64,000 bases of DNA from Emergomyces orientalis (lineage: Eukaryota > Ascomycota > Eurotiomycetes > Onygenales > Ajellomycetaceae), in contig MOWL01000089.1 of assembly GCA_002110485.1 (NCBI GenBank), positions 992,001 to 1,056,000 of the forward strand, given 5' to 3'. The position numbers and the translations under genes were made by a program. Under the pieces are notes generated by a model. That model was not told the DNA's origin. It made no database searches and worked only from the letters and a program-made list of their open reading frames with translations. Positions 10,940 through 22,563 of this stretch are shown piece after piece (position 1 is the first letter of the stretch; each line of letters opens with the position of its first letter).

Positions 10940-11778
10940 AGTGATTGCACGAATTGGGTTTACCGGAATAGAACATCCGAGGGATTATACATGATAATAA
11001 CATACTACAAAAGTACAGCGACCTACGATAATATCGGCTTCAAAGGAATACAACAAATCGACCCTTCAACCAATACCCCGATTCAATTTCCACAGTTAAA
11101 ACCACTGAACCCCCATCCTCCTCCCGCACCCTCACGCATCGAAATTACACGAGAGAGCCTTCCTTCCTCATTCTTTTTGTGTATGAAATGATACCCCTAA
11201 GAGCGCTTTCTATTATACCTATAAACCAGCTGCTTTACTAGGCCTTTTTCGTTTTCTGGCGAGTTCATCGGAATCGTTTTTTCCTCTTCTTTTTTCGCTA
11301 TAGCGCTTATACACATTTACATGACTGCATATGCACTGATAGATAAACACAAAAGTAGATATATAGGGGGAGACATATTTTTCTGTTATGTTTTTTATTG
11401 CAGTGGGCGACTCGACCATTTTTCTCCTTTACTGGCATTTTGTCACGGTTCAAACATAATCTACTTTTGGCCTTGATCCCCTTTCGTATTACCCAGGATA
11501 AATGGATCATGAACAATTGAAATGAAATATCAAGCTTGTCTTTCGTTTTCTCCTAATTTTTGTATAAATCTTAAACCAGCATAAAGCACCCCGAGCCAAA
11601 GAAAAGTTTCCTTCCTCTAGGAAAAGAAAAAAAGCCATACCTGTATTCTCGTTTCAATAAATATAATCCAACTATCCTCCCTACAGCAAGAGATACGTTC
11701 TTAGTAAATTAACCGAAAGGCAAGCAAATGAATTAAAAAGCAAGAAAGAAAAAAAAGAAGCAACGAAATACTTGAATC
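10940..11778. other. Intergenic, AT-rich
   Basis: This is the 3' flank of the conserved protein gene and the downstream side of the tRNA (minus strand). The tRNA's 3' flank reads TTCAAGTATTTCG and then a T-rich run (complement of the A-rich stretch near 11730-11760), which can serve as the RNA polymerase III terminator. No protein gene is supported. Confidence 0.5.
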
Positions 11779-11850
11779 TGCCCACACTCGGAATCGAACC
11801 GAGGATCTTATCATTACTAGTGATACGCTTTACCACTAAGCCACGCGGGC
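11779..11850 (-). tRNA. tRNA-Thr (anticodon AGT)
   Basis: The minus strand gives a 72-nt cloverleaf. The acceptor stem pairs GCCCGCG with TGTGGGC, followed by discriminator A. The D arm contains the A box GGCTTAGTGGTAA. The anticodon stem TATCA/TGATA encloses the loop CTAGTAA, so the anticodon is AGT. The T arm CTCGG/CCGAG carries the loop TTCGATT within the B box. No intron is present. AGT, with A34 modified to inosine, reads ACU, ACC and ACA threonine codons. It stands alone between protein genes, as is usual for dispersed fungal tRNA genes. Confidence 0.96.
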
Positions 11851-12603
11851 GTATTTAGTTGAAAAAAGTTCAGGCAAATGTGGTCTATCAAACCACGCCA
11901 AGGTGTCCAATTGGTTTTCTGGACAGAGGCAAGAAAAGCTCCTCAAAAGAAGCCCATAGTTAGCTGAGAAAAAGCAATATTTAATATGCGCCTAAGACAT
12001 GGGAAAAGAGTTTTCAAATAGTGGTTATTCGTATATCGATGCTACATATATATATACTTTACAAGATATCCAATTGGTTTCGGTTTATTACATGCGACCA
12101 TCCCAACCCCCATCCGTGCTGTACATAAATACTTTCTTTCCCCCCGGCCCCGTTTCGACACCGTTGGATTTTCGACACATGCATTCCGACCAAGGAAAAA
12201 GTTTCTCTTCATCTGTAAAGACAATTGTAAGGAGGGGAGATGCGTGCTTCTTTGCTCCCCTTGTTTCTTCTTGCACCTTTCCCCTTCATCATGGTGAATA
12301 AATGCAAGCGGAGTGGTGTGTTGGCTTCATGCTTCCGCTCATGGTGCGGAGGGATCAGGCTAGGCGAAAACATACCGAAAAAATTAAATAGAATAAATAA
12401 ATAAATATAACAAATAAAATAAAATCCACTTTTTGACTCCGTAGAGATTCAACCGTGGAACAAAGACAGGACATGTAGAAAGGAGACACCATGTAAATGC
12501 GAAGTAAATGCCACAAGATAAATGAAAAATAAAAATCGTGCAGATGACAGGAGATATTTCCGGGAACCCCCTATTCGTAGTATCACTCAACTCACTCGCT
12601 ACC
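11851..12603. other. Intergenic between tRNA-Thr and the MTP18-like gene
   Basis: This spacer holds the upstream side of the tRNA (minus) and the 3' flank of the MTP18-like gene (minus). An AT-rich tract around 12380-12425 may serve 3'-end formation. No further gene is supported. Confidence 0.5.
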
Positions 12604-13784
12604 TCACTCACCCTTCTCCTTCTCACGCTTTCTAATATCCTGCTGCTGTTTCTTCTGCTCACGGTAATGGTCTAGGTTCGAAAGAATCACGGAGGTCGTC
12701 TGGTTATTATCATCCACAGGTTGCGGCACAGCCTGCTCCCCTTCGATAACTCGGAAAACATTGTGGAACGCCCACTGCACACCGTGTTCGACGGGTTTAT
12801 CAAACACGTAGGGTAGGAAAGGGACGACGGCGAGACCAAGCTGTTTAGTAGTAGTCAGCATGCATCATATAGCCATACCTGCCATAATCATCGAAGACAT
12901 ACCCCAATCGGCAGCCAGGTGCGAATCATAGTTGTCTTCGCCCCCCTAAACGCACGTCCAGAGTACTTCACCACGGAATGGATAGTCAACGCAGGTAACC
13001 CCATGCTAGCCAGGCCTTGAAAAACAGCCCGCTCAGCCATGACAGACCGATAATCTTCGACCAGCGGAATCTTTGTCGTCTGCCAGGGCAGTAGGGTATC
13101 TTCCTCCGGATCCGGCCAGGGCAGGGGATGCGTCTTGGACGCTGTCGAGCTTAGCGTTTCCTCCTGTCCATGTTGCCGTCCATGATCATGTTTGTTCTCA
13201 TGAAGCAACTTACGCCCCGCCACGGCATCAATCTCCAGATCCCCAGGCACGATTGCAGTCGCACTGCGGTATGCGTCGCAAGCTGGAGCCAGTACGCGCC
13301 TGTTTCGCAAATAGGCTTTGTAGCCTTCGTTGGCGACGTCACCTAAAATATAAGCCCAGGAGATACCGTATGCGCTGCGGACTAGCCAGGGGTGAGCAAC
13401 TGGGCGGAAAGATTCGCCAATGTCCGAGGTGTAGGCGACGTAGCGGTGGGCAGAGAGGAGGATGGTGCGGATGCGGTTTGTATAGCCGGCATATCGGTAA
13501 TTAGTATCGACGGAATCCACGGAGCTAGGTCAGCGTTAGGTAGGGTTCTGTTTTGGTTGCAGCGTATATTGGTTTTGTGAGAGTGTGTGGGTGTGGGTGT
13601 GGGTATGTCCATACTAGCCATCATAGAGCTGGTCCACGAGTTCCTCTTCGCGGTCAAGGAGCTTCTGTAACTCTGGGTTCAGCTTTCGATTGCGGAGAGA
13701 AAGGTTTTGGTTATGAGATGGTTTATGTGTAGCGTCATCATGGTTTTCTTCGGTATGGGTTTGCTTGCCGCTGCCCCAAGCCAT
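12604..13784 (-). CDS. Mitochondrial fission process protein 1 / MTP18 family
   Basis: MTP18 (MTFP1) family proteins are mitochondrial inner-membrane proteins linked in animals to mitochondrial division. Three exons on the minus strand (13784-13615, 13524-12903, 12840-12604) give 342 residues, longer than the animal protein of about 166 but in keeping with fungal versions that carry extra loops. Recognisable pieces are DTNYRYAGYTNRIRTILLS, YVAYTSDIGESFRPV, WLVRSAYGISWAYILGDVANEGYKA, then MAERAVFQGLASMGLPALTIH and, after the last intron, LGLAVVPFLPYVFDKPVEHGVQWAF. The core is interrupted by a His/Asp-rich insertion near the middle. Exon 1 encodes a polar, charged 56-residue leader, with no obvious classical presequence. 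Splicing keeps the frame throughout. The neighbouring ATP19 gene lies divergently at a distance of about 640 bp. The family assignment is from recalled sequence features. Confidence 0.82.
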
Positions 13785-14426
13785 GATAATGATATATATA
13801 GATAACTGGATAGATGTGTAGATACGCAGATATATATATAGCTAATGTAAGAAAAGGGGCTCCAGGCGACCCCTTCTCGTTCACTATCAGCAGCCCTGGA
13901 AAAATACTAATAACGCATATTATTGAGCGAAATGGATAAAAGATCGTTTAATCGTTTAAGCAGATAATAGGAGAGGCGGAATGTTGAGGGCTGTGGAGAC
14001 ACCACACCAAATGTACGGAAGATGTTGCCTGCCATCTGACAACCCGAGGGAAGTAAACAGAGGCGAACCGAAGGTACCTCCAGATAAAGTATCTCGGAAG
14101 TCAATTCTGTGGCACATTGCAGTCAGTGGTTGTGGCTGCGGTACCTGGCTTAGAAGTATTTCGCAAGCCGCTGAGGTCACATGGCAACTCTGTTTTCTGA
14201 TTGGTCAATCGGCGGTTTTCGGCTTATAACTTTCAACTAACTGGTATAGGAATAGCGCCATGTCATGTGAACTGAGCCTCGTCAACTTTTGGTTCTCAAA
14301 CAGCATCAATTATTGATCCAGTGTTGAACATCAAACAAAGCCTCCACCTCCACCTCCAGTCCCCGGACATCGACAACCAGCTCAATTGACCATCATACAC
14401 CTCAATTGCCCCCCCTCGCTCTCACA
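13785..14426. promoter_or_regulatory. Divergent promoter region, MTP18-like / ATP19
   Basis: A 642-bp spacer separates two divergent genes for predicted mitochondrial proteins. It contains no supported gene. A CCACCTCCACCTCCA tract occurs near 14343-14357, close to the ATP19 start. Co-regulation by a shared promoter is inference from layout only. Confidence 0.4.
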
Positions 14427-14996
14427 ATGGTTGTCTACTACACAATTGCCGGCCGCCAAGTCGGCTCCCACGTCGTATGTCTCCCTGTCCTTCTATAATT
14501 CCCGTTCCCATACCCATCATCACAATCTCCAGCAATGTCAATCGATCTTATACCTGCGGATTGGGGGACATAACCTACCTAACTGGTCGTGCTGAAATGA
14601 AGAGTATAAGCTGTACCTCGATTTTGGAACGGTGTGCTGACTTTGATAATCCCGAATAGCTTGCCATGGCGACTCTCGGAACCACATTCCTCGGCACTTA
14701 CCTCGCAATGCCAGCGAAGACGGATAAGACGCAAGCCCCGCCCATTAAGGCCAGCAGCAAGGATGAGGAGCAATTTATCCAGTACGTCTAAAATGCCCGT
14801 CCATATATACCTCCACACAGCTTCCACTTCGACCTCACGCCATTGCTTTTTTGGTTTACGAAGACCTGCTTGCTTCCATCATTGGAAAAGTATACAAGTG
14901 TAAAGAAAAAGTCATAATTCTAACAGGTGAATGACAACGCAACACAGGGACTTCTTAAAAAACGTGGAGGCTGAGGAGAAGAAAGCGAAACACTAA
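14427..14996 (+). CDS. ATP19: ATP synthase subunit K (F1Fo, mitochondrial)
   Basis: Subunit K is a small accessory subunit of the mitochondrial F1Fo ATP synthase that promotes dimer stability in yeast. Three tiny exons (14427-14474, 14660-14781, 14948-14996) encode 72 residues, the normal size for the family. The N-terminus MVVYYTIAGRQVGSHV matches the family's start, followed by the single membrane helix LAMATLGTTFLGTYLA. The C-terminus has the conserved acidic/basic motif KDEEQFIQ-DFLKNVEAEE, which parallels the KDEEKFIENYL of yeast Atp19. Both introns have GT-AG ends and preserve the frame. Because no exon exceeds 41 codons, a simple ORF scan misses this gene. It is divergent to a second predicted mitochondrial gene. 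Confidence 0.93.
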
Positions 14997-15861
14997 AATC
15001 AATAACCTCCCCCACATATCTTACCGCCCTCGCCCTCTCTCTGTCCTCCCGCTTCTGTACGCCAAATATTCTCGCATCATAAATTGTTAGAGCTTACCCT
15101 CGAATACTATATATTTCTTTTTTCCTTTTTCTTTCTTATTGCTGCGCGGAACGAGCCCGTCACATCATACTCGATCATAAAGAGGTGCGTGTAGAAACAA
15201 GGTGTGGTGGTTAATTGGTGGTGGGCCGCGAAGGGAGCGGAGTGGGAGCGGAAGGAAGTGTCCAAGCCTATCCGGGGGGGCAACGGAATGTCAATTATGG
15301 GGGGAAAAAACGGAAAGAAAAATTTGTAACGATATAGATTATATGAGTACGGAAATTATTTTGGGTTTGGTGCCAAACTCCCAAATACCCCTACTTGCAA
15401 GAGAACAAATTTCGAATTCCAGCCCAACCATCCACGATACCACACGACTACATACTTAAAGCTAGGCTTTTACTTTCCGTTGAGGAAATATGCCTTCTTT
15501 GGTGTGTTTTTCTTTTCATGAAACGGGATGTTAAGGTTTTATGAATTTGGTTTCTTAGCGCTTTCCCCCCTTTCCCCCCTTTTCCCCCAACCCCCTGATT
15601 GTCTGCATCCTTATCATTGTGTACTGTACATAAACATCTAAAGAACTACAAAATGTATCACAACAACATTGGGTCTAGAGTTGCACATTTTATCTTTCCC
15701 TTAATCATGGCTGGTACATTTATCGATTAACATATACTTTATCTGCAGCAGATGCGAAATTTCAAAATAACAACACTTTGAGTCCTCAAAGAATGCTCAC
15801 CAATTCATAACTCATAAAAAACAACTTAAGGGAAAATAGAAATGGAAAGAAAACGACCAGA
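14997..15861. other. Convergent intergenic region
   Basis: This is the shared 3' flank of ATP19 (plus) and the C45 acyltransferase gene (minus). Immediately after the ATP19 stop the plus strand is pyrimidine-rich (about 15000-15145). A second C/T block occurs at 15560-15596. No gene is supported. Confidence 0.5.
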
Positions 15862-17234
15862 TCACGGTCGTAGCTCCACCACCCCTTCGGGCTTAACTGG
15901 CCTCCCAATCTTAATCAGCCCCCTACCCTTCGCCAAATCCATCACAATACTAAACAACGTCGCAATGGAGGAATCTGCCGTCACCTCCCGACAAATGGCA
16001 GTCGGATACCCCTGCTCGTCCTTCAATATTTCTTCAATAACCGTAACACTAGGTGGCCCGGCCACCTTTTCCGCCACCAAAACTCTCACCCTCTTTAACC
16101 GGTCGAGAGTATCGTTCAAATGCACCTTCCCTTCCGTACCCAAATGCGGACGGATGAAATGGTTACTATGCGTCACGACACCATCCGCATCCCCTCCCAA
16201 ACCATCCTTCTCCCTCTCGCCCATCTCCAACCGCACAACGTCCCTCGCCGAACACTCCAACCCCACCCCGCCCGTCCGATCGGCAACGAGAATATGACAC
16301 GCGCCCGCAACGCCATACCGTTCCAATTTCGCCACGGCATCGGCACGGGAGACGCTATCGAGCACCGCGCGCAGGGCGAGGTGGGTGGGCAGTTTGCCAA
16401 AATCTACGCCGGCGGCTTTTATGGCGTTGAGGGAGACGCCGACGCCGTGACTGTTTAGGCCGATTTTGCCGATTATGCCGGCTTCGGTTATCATGTGGAT
16501 TGTTGGGGGTGGGGGTGTGGGTGGTGTTGTTGTTGTTATTGTTTGGCGGATATGGAGGGTGAGGAGGTTGGGTGATTGTTCGCGTTCCCACTTTATATAT
16601 ATGTAATTAGGGCTGGTTTATATATTTTGGGGTGGGGTGCCTGGAGGAACGGTTACTCACATCCCAATTTTGAGCGAGGAAGCTATCGTCCTTGGATTTC
16701 CAGGAGAGAGCCGTGCAGCCGTCGCTGAACATGCCATATGCGATCTCAGTACGCACGTTCAGTGCCAGGATGGATTCCACGGGGACACCAGCTCCTTGGG
16801 CAATACCTGCATCCGGGTAAAAAAAATTTTAAACAATTGTTAGCTTTTTCTCATTCCATACTACTGTATCCTATCCACACGACATATGTTCAAATGGGGG
16901 AGAATATCATATTATATTGGAAGGAAAAGGAGAAAAAAAACAAACGCACCTCGCATCTCCTGCATATATCCCGGAAACGATGTCTCGAGAAACGGCACGA
17001 ACTTCACCGCTGCCTCACATACCTGCGGCCAGTCCATCGAGCATCGCCTTTTAAATAGACCTTCGTAGAATTCTATGCTTCCGGCTACCTGCTCCCGTGC
17101 GTGCTCTCCATGCTGTAGCCCTATCTGTTATGCATCAAACCGAAGGGGGGTTTTTGTTAGTCTCCGCTGATAGTTGTGCATTGACGTTAGTTGCATACCT
17201 CATACGAGTTCCCTTCACAAGATATAGCAAGCAT
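15862..17234 (-). CDS. Acyl-CoA:6-APA acyltransferase-like, peptidase family C45
   Basis: C45 proteins are N-terminal nucleophile hydrolases that self-cleave before a cysteine; the best known is the penicillin acyltransferase PenDE. Four exons on the minus strand (17234-17199, 17124-16950, 16806-16661, 16590-15862) give 361 residues, close to the 357 of PenDE. The first exon encodes only 12 residues (MLAISCEGNSYE), followed by IGLQHGEHAREQVAGSI, the classical family opening. The predicted autocleavage site is Gly100-Cys101 in MFSDGCTALSW, near the Cys103 of PenDE. Later landmarks are SFLAQNWDWE, ITEAGIIGKIGLNSHGVGVSLNA and the HSNHF region. The C-terminus VVELRP is not a PTS1 signal, whereas PenDE ends in a peroxisomal tripeptide. 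No beta-lactam genes lie nearby, so the natural substrate is unknown. I do not claim penicillin synthesis. Confidence 0.87.
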
Positions 17235-19433
17235 TATTGCGGGTAGGTCAAGTGAATTCGAAGGACTTGTGTCGTTTTATTGTTTAAGCAAGAAAATGGG
17301 GGGGAGGTTGTTTTTTCAGATAGTTACAAAATTTGAAGCCTAGAAATATACAACAAAACTGTAAACTTTATGAGGCGAAAACAAATACCCAAAACCGTAC
17401 AATCCAGAACACGTCAGGATATAAAAGAAAATAAGGTGTCTTTTTAGATAAACAAAGACACTATTGTGATAGATTATCGTCTGCTAGATATATTTTACTT
17501 TCATTCTGTGTCTCTAAAGGCAGTGTTGTTCCCCTTCCCCGCATCAGATCGATATCTTATCAGAGCTCGGCCCAGAGCTGCCCGAATCCCGAGACCGAAC
17601 TGCCGGTTTGGGGAGGAGTTTTACCTCAATGGGGCAAAATATCGGCAACATGGCTTTCTATATAGGATATTATGAAAGGGATATTTTTCGAACCCCTGCG
17701 CATACCCTTCTGGATTTCATGAATGGTATTGTCCGCATGAATGCAATTGGATATAAAAGCATCTAATAGAGCGAGTGTCAGACTTGCGCTGCCATACTCT
17801 ATCTCTACTATCCAAATCCCTAGCGGTTACACCCAAAATGCAGACTCGCACATTAGAATAACCCAGCATGTTGCTTGGTTAATTTGCTTCAAACTGTGAA
17901 GCCGATGGTCATAAATATTACCTATTTTTCTTCAGTTAGAAAAGTATTTCAGGGGATGTCCTCCATGCTCCAGGGGTTAGACCTGTCCCACACCGGATTT
18001 TGTAGATGGCTGTGGGTTTAGCAAATTTCCCACATCCTACTATGATATGACTTCTTTCTACTCCGTAGTGATCCACATAATGTGTAATGGTATATCTAAT
18101 CAGTTGTTGAGTGGAACATCTTCATGACGTAGAGCGCTATTGAAATGCTGGATAACACATGAAAAGGCAGTGCAATGCAAGGGGTCAGAAAAGAATCATT
18201 GCACCCATCTCGCCAAGCTGGCGTTGATTTTGCTTCCCCGGTCGTTTATTGATATTTAGCGTATCACAGTACCAAGGGCCCCGGTCTCCGATGCTTTTGC
18301 AGCAGGAAAAGAAATATAGGTATGCTCTGGTGTTGTGCATAAAGTATAGAAGGGGGTTATTAGAATGCATTTTGTCTAAGATGCATTTTCGAGATAAGAA
18401 ACCGAGAGGCTATTTGAGAGGAATGTCGCGTTTGTCTATGACCTCAAGGCAGCTGATAACGGCAGAAGGTTGTGATGCACATTGTGCGCGAACCTTGTAG
18501 GGGGTTGGCATGTACACCACAAGACCCTCACTTAGGAGGAGTAAAGAGACCAGTAACGGAACCAAAAATCAGGGTCAGTGCAGAACGAGAGCAGAAGTGA
18601 AAAGAAAAATAAAGAAGAAAAGAAGTCGCTCGAGGTTACGGGTCGAACACGCGGCCTTGACAATGAAGGGTGGCCAAAATCTGGGCCAAAATTGAGTACT
18701 CCTTGACGTTTCTGCCTGGTATATGTGCAGCGATGGGCAAACTATGCCTCCACCATCACCCTCACCGAACAACGCAACATTCACCCGCCTTACAAGTTCA
18801 GAAGAATGCAAAAACTATAGCAAAAGAGAAACAGGGGGGAGAATGGGAAGTGCGCGAGGCTTTACCTAGGTATAAAGATTTTATCAAGCTGGTGCTAGTC
18901 ATGACATACGTCGCTATTCTCTGCCTTCCACTTTTTGTTGTTATATAAAGGAGGAGATTTGTCCTGAACGCATACAAAGGCTAACGGACACCAATGGCCT
19001 GGTTTGAGTATTGGGGGCCGGAAGGCTTATGTTTAAGCCTCCTAAATTACCACTAGACCAGCAGGGCCCCTTTTGATAGCAAATGCACATGTTTCTCATA
19101 TATATAAAGGCAACGTATGGTAAGTAAAAGGGTTTGCGGTAATCGCTGTGGTGGGAAGTGAAATGGGAATGGAAAGGGGTAAAAACTTGGCGGAGATTTT
19201 ATATCATGTGACTTGCTTCGCCATTTACCAAGCATCAAAAGTTTCCAAACTTTAAGATTGACGCAGTGCTTCGCGAGCAAAATTACATTAACTGGCGAGC
19301 AGTTATCCAATTAGCATCTGCTAGTGTTTGGGAAATAAACCATATATTGTCTAACATCTCAATTGAACTCGTTCAATAAAAATTAAACAAAAATCCTGGG
19401 CGAAAACAAGGAAGAGCCTCCCCAACGAAACCG
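17235..19433. other. Intergenic, no protein gene supported
   Basis: A 2.2 kb spacer with divergent promoters at both ends. On the minus strand a sequence matching a tRNA B box (GTTCGACCC) occurs near 18640, and one matching an A box (TGGTCTAGTGGTAA) near 19045-19060, but neither belongs to a foldable cloverleaf. The ATG for the transferase at 19434 follows an A-rich leader. Nothing else is recognisable. Confidence 0.5.
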
Positions 19434-20000
19434 ATGAAACTCATCCCATTCCCATTGCCTCTCAATATCGGCACAGATATAGTCCACCTCCCACGAATCT
19501 ACCGTTTAATCCACCGCCCAGCTTCCAGCAGCGGCAGTAACTCCAAAGCCACCTCAAATACCACGAGGTATCTCAACAGATTCATCCGTCGCATCCTCTG
19601 CGAGCCGGAACTCAAGGACTTCCACGCGAAATTCCCATCGCTGCAACTTTCCCTCTCAAAGGCCGAAACCTCGACCGCTTTGCCACCATCAGGCGTTACG
19701 ATAAATGGCGCTAACAGCACAGAGATGACTAGATGGCTAGCTGGGCGATTTGCGGCCAAGGAGGCTGCGAGGAAAGCAGCTCCCGGCGGTGCTTCAACGA
19801 TAAGTTGGAAAGATGTCATGGTTCGCGTTGATAGGGAGGAGGGGGGAAATGGAGGGAGTGTGAAGCCTGAAATCGTATACTTGAAGGATGGAGGTGCGCG
19901 CGGGGAGGTTGGCAAGCTCTCCATCTCACATGATGGCGAATATGTTGTTGCCACGGTTCTTGCGGCGGCCCCCACTACTACACGAAGCCCCGATAGTTGA
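19434..20000 (+). CDS. PPT2: Holo-[acyl-carrier-protein] synthase (mitochondrial-type phosphopantetheinyl transferase)
   Basis: This enzyme moves 4'-phosphopantetheine from CoA to the serine of acyl carrier protein, needed for mitochondrial fatty-acid and lipoate synthesis. A single exon encodes 188 residues, a typical AcpS-type length. The three family blocks are present in order: NIGTDIVHLPRI with the metal-binding aspartate (about residues 12-23); a basic segment RYLNRFIRRILCEPE; and WLAGRFAAKEAARKA with the conserved glutamate and KEA (about residues 102-116). It ends with LSISHDGEYVVATVLA near the C-terminus. The Ser-rich insertion after the first block is typical of fungal versions. No clear mitochondrial presequence is visible, although the first helix could serve. 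The symbol follows the yeast orthologue. A larger Sfp-type transferase is excluded by the short length and motif order. Confidence 0.88.
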   Translation: MKLIPFPLPLNIGTDIVHLPRIYRLIHRPASSSGSNSKATSNTTRYLNRFIRRILCEPELKDFHAKFPSLQLSLSKAETSTALPPSGVTINGANSTEMTRWLAGRFAAKEAARKAAPGGASTISWKDVMVRVDREEGGNGGSVKPEIVYLKDGGARGEVGKLSISHDGEYVVATVLAAAPTTTRSPDS

Positions 20001-21396
20001 AAACCGTATGTAGTATAAGTTTTTATCTCAGATTTATATGACGAGACTATTATTCTATCGGAGAGGGCCAATTTTCTGGAATTGGTCCATGCAATCCACG
20101 CTGGAGACTAGTTGAAGCTCCCCTGTCGCGGCTGGAGCTGATAAACAAGACAATAATTGCACGGGAGAATGACAGCTTGCTTGAAAAAGTGCGCCTCTCA
20201 ACAGGACAGGGCTTTTTAGAATCGGATTTAACCTACGAGTTTCCGGGGGAGGGGGGGTGGCTAGGGAAGCTCCTGGGACCACGCAGATGTGATAAAGGCA
20301 TATGGCGAAGGAAATACCACTGTGGCTAGAGGGATAACCAGGGGAGAAAAATCTTCCACTACATCTGGGTGGTTGTCCCCACTAAGCCTCGAATTGTCGA
20401 GGTTGTCCTGGAATACACACATGTCATATGTTTGAGTGTACGGATTTGGCCTCCAGTAAGCTCTCCATCCCATGTATTTGTGGATACGACGATGTTCGAA
20501 ATATCCTTGAGATTAAAACGCAGTGATTGTGAATGACACTGACGTTTGTAAAGCAATCAATAATATCCATGGATATAGTTTGTACCAACATAATTTATAA
20601 AAAGATGAACCTTGCCCCTTTTCAAGTAAGCGATGGGCATGGGCACACCCCAGCATTTGTCATGTGATCAGCAAACCCAGCTCCGCCGAGGAACGGCATT
20701 TGATTGACCTGTTAGAAGTTGGACCCCTCCAACGTGTTCCTGATATATAAATATGATAAACAAAAGTGTTCCCGGAACCTCAAACATCCTCTTTCTTTCA
20801 TCAACCGTGACCAAGAACTTTCTCTTTGCCTGCAAATTTTTTTTTTCATATATTATCTTCTGTTGCAGCGGAAAATAGAGTTCTTTCTCTTTTGTCTTTT
20901 AGAGAAAATTAAATTCCTCGTATCTACCAAAAGCGTTCTGTTATTGTCATACTCACTTGGGAACTCTTCTTCTGCAGCAGGATACAAGCTTGCGAATTCA
21001 TTGGGCAAGGAATATTAGCCCCAAGGTACTGGTAAGTGAGATCAGTGGCCCTAACTTTCTTCCGTTTCATGTCGAACCGGGAGAGCTAGGTACGTTACCT
21101 ACTTTGGTACCCGACGAACCTTGGACTTGGGTCTTGGTGGTGGTGATCCATGGTATCAAGCGTGCCCATGTTTTGTTTTTGGATGCGACGTTTAGACACT
21201 TTTGGCGCTTCTAGCGTGGCCCCTAGTACAACCCAAAAGCCTTTAACATGCAAACTATTTGGGTGATACCTGGTCGCTGACTGCTGGATAGATTCTAAAC
21301 TGCGCTTTCCAGCTGCGGTGAAAACACTCGGGCCGCTCTAAATTAGAACATATTGATAACAGAACAGCTAGAGGGAAATTACATTAGGCTCCCAGC
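20001..21396. other. Intergenic, no gene supported
   Basis: AT-rich spacer between two plus-strand genes. Reading frames here are short and lack family features. A T-rich tract at 20838-20848 and several ATATAAATATGATAAA-like segments may belong to transcription initiation or termination, but I cannot assign them. Confidence 0.5.
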
Positions 21397-22563
21397 ATGC
21401 CGTTTTCACACCACAGCCATTCTGGCCAGTTTTGCGAGGGCCACGCGAAGAACTCGCTGGAAGATATCATTCAAACTGCGATAGCGAAGAAGATGCGCGT
21501 ATTTGCTCTGACCGAACATATGCCGAGAGAGGAACAGGATTTTTATCCGGAAGAGGTGAGTTTGTCCTTTTCTTCTTCTTCTTCTGCTTCGAAGGAGACA
21601 AAGAAATATTCCGTGCATATGCGCGGAATGATCAATGATGCTTTTGATAACGGAAAGAAGGATGATCCGTTTAGCTAATGGGGGTTTAGATTGAAGCAAA
21701 TGGAACGGAGGCGGCTCTAATCGAGAATGAGGCTGCATATTTTAAAGAAGCAAGGCGTCTACGGGGTAAGTATAGCTCGGAGATAAACATCCCGATTGGA
21801 TTTGAGTGTGACTGGATTCGTCCCGCGTCGTTGACGTGGATCCAAAACTCATTGGCCCGGTTTCCATTCGACTTCTTCATAGGCTCGGTCCACCATGTAC
21901 ACACTATCCCGATTGACTATGACCTCCCCTTCTATCACAAAGCAAGAGAGATTGCTGGGGGTACCGATGAGAAGCTATTCGCGGATTATTTTGATGCCCA
22001 GTTCGCCATGCTCGAGGCGTTGAAGCCTCCGGTTATTGGCCATTTCGATCTCATCCGATTAAAAAGTGATGACCCTGAACGGAGCTTCAAGCAGTGGCCG
22101 GCAGTCTGGGAAAAGATCCTGAGAAATTTAGACTATGTGGCAGAATATGGTGGGATTTTGGAACTCAATTCCGCTAGTCTGAGGAAGGGGATGAGCGAAC
22201 CATATCCCAAGGCTGAGATCTGCAAGGTAGATTCAAAACTCCGCACACCTCCACTATGGGAGGTGTGGGCAAACACTCTCTCCTCACTACTGATAACTAA
22301 CCAAAAGTGTGATACTTCAGGAATTTCTCGCTCGGAATGGCCGATTCTGTCTGTCGGATGACAGCCACGGCGTCGACCAGGTTGCTTTCAATTACCATCG
22401 TGTGCTCGAGTTCGTAGAACAAGTTGGCATATCCTCCCTGCACAGCTTGGAGTATTGCAGCGACCGATCATCATCGAGCAGCAGCTTCGATGAAAGATTC
22501 CCCTACACACAGTTGTACTCCGTCAGCCTTGCAGATCTCAAACAGCTGGCTTTTTGGTCATAA
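21397..22563 (+). CDS. HIS2: Histidinol-phosphatase (PHP family)
   Basis: This enzyme removes phosphate from L-histidinol phosphate in the penultimate part of histidine biosynthesis, in the cytosol. Three exons (21397-21555, 21690-22226, 22321-22563) give 312 residues, the usual size of fungal His2. The PHP metal motif opens the protein (HHSHSGQFCEGHA, residues 5-17), followed by VFALTEHMPRE, GFECDWI, FFIGSVHHVHTIPID, VIGHFDLIRL, LELNSASLRKGM and the final SDDSHGVDQVAFNY with its aspartate-histidine pair. Both introns are GT-AG and frame-preserving; the first contains GCTAATG as a likely branch site. A Ser-rich insertion (SSSSSSFDE) sits near the C-terminus. No damage is seen. Confidence 0.93.

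Noticed and set aside
16637..17068. Plus-strand frames within the C45 acyltransferase gene
   Set aside because: They are antisense shadows of exons 2 and 3 and of introns of the minus-strand gene.
18575..18700. tRNA gene on the minus strand near the GTTCGACCC sequence
   Set aside because: No complementary acceptor strand, D arm or anticodon stem can be folded around it.
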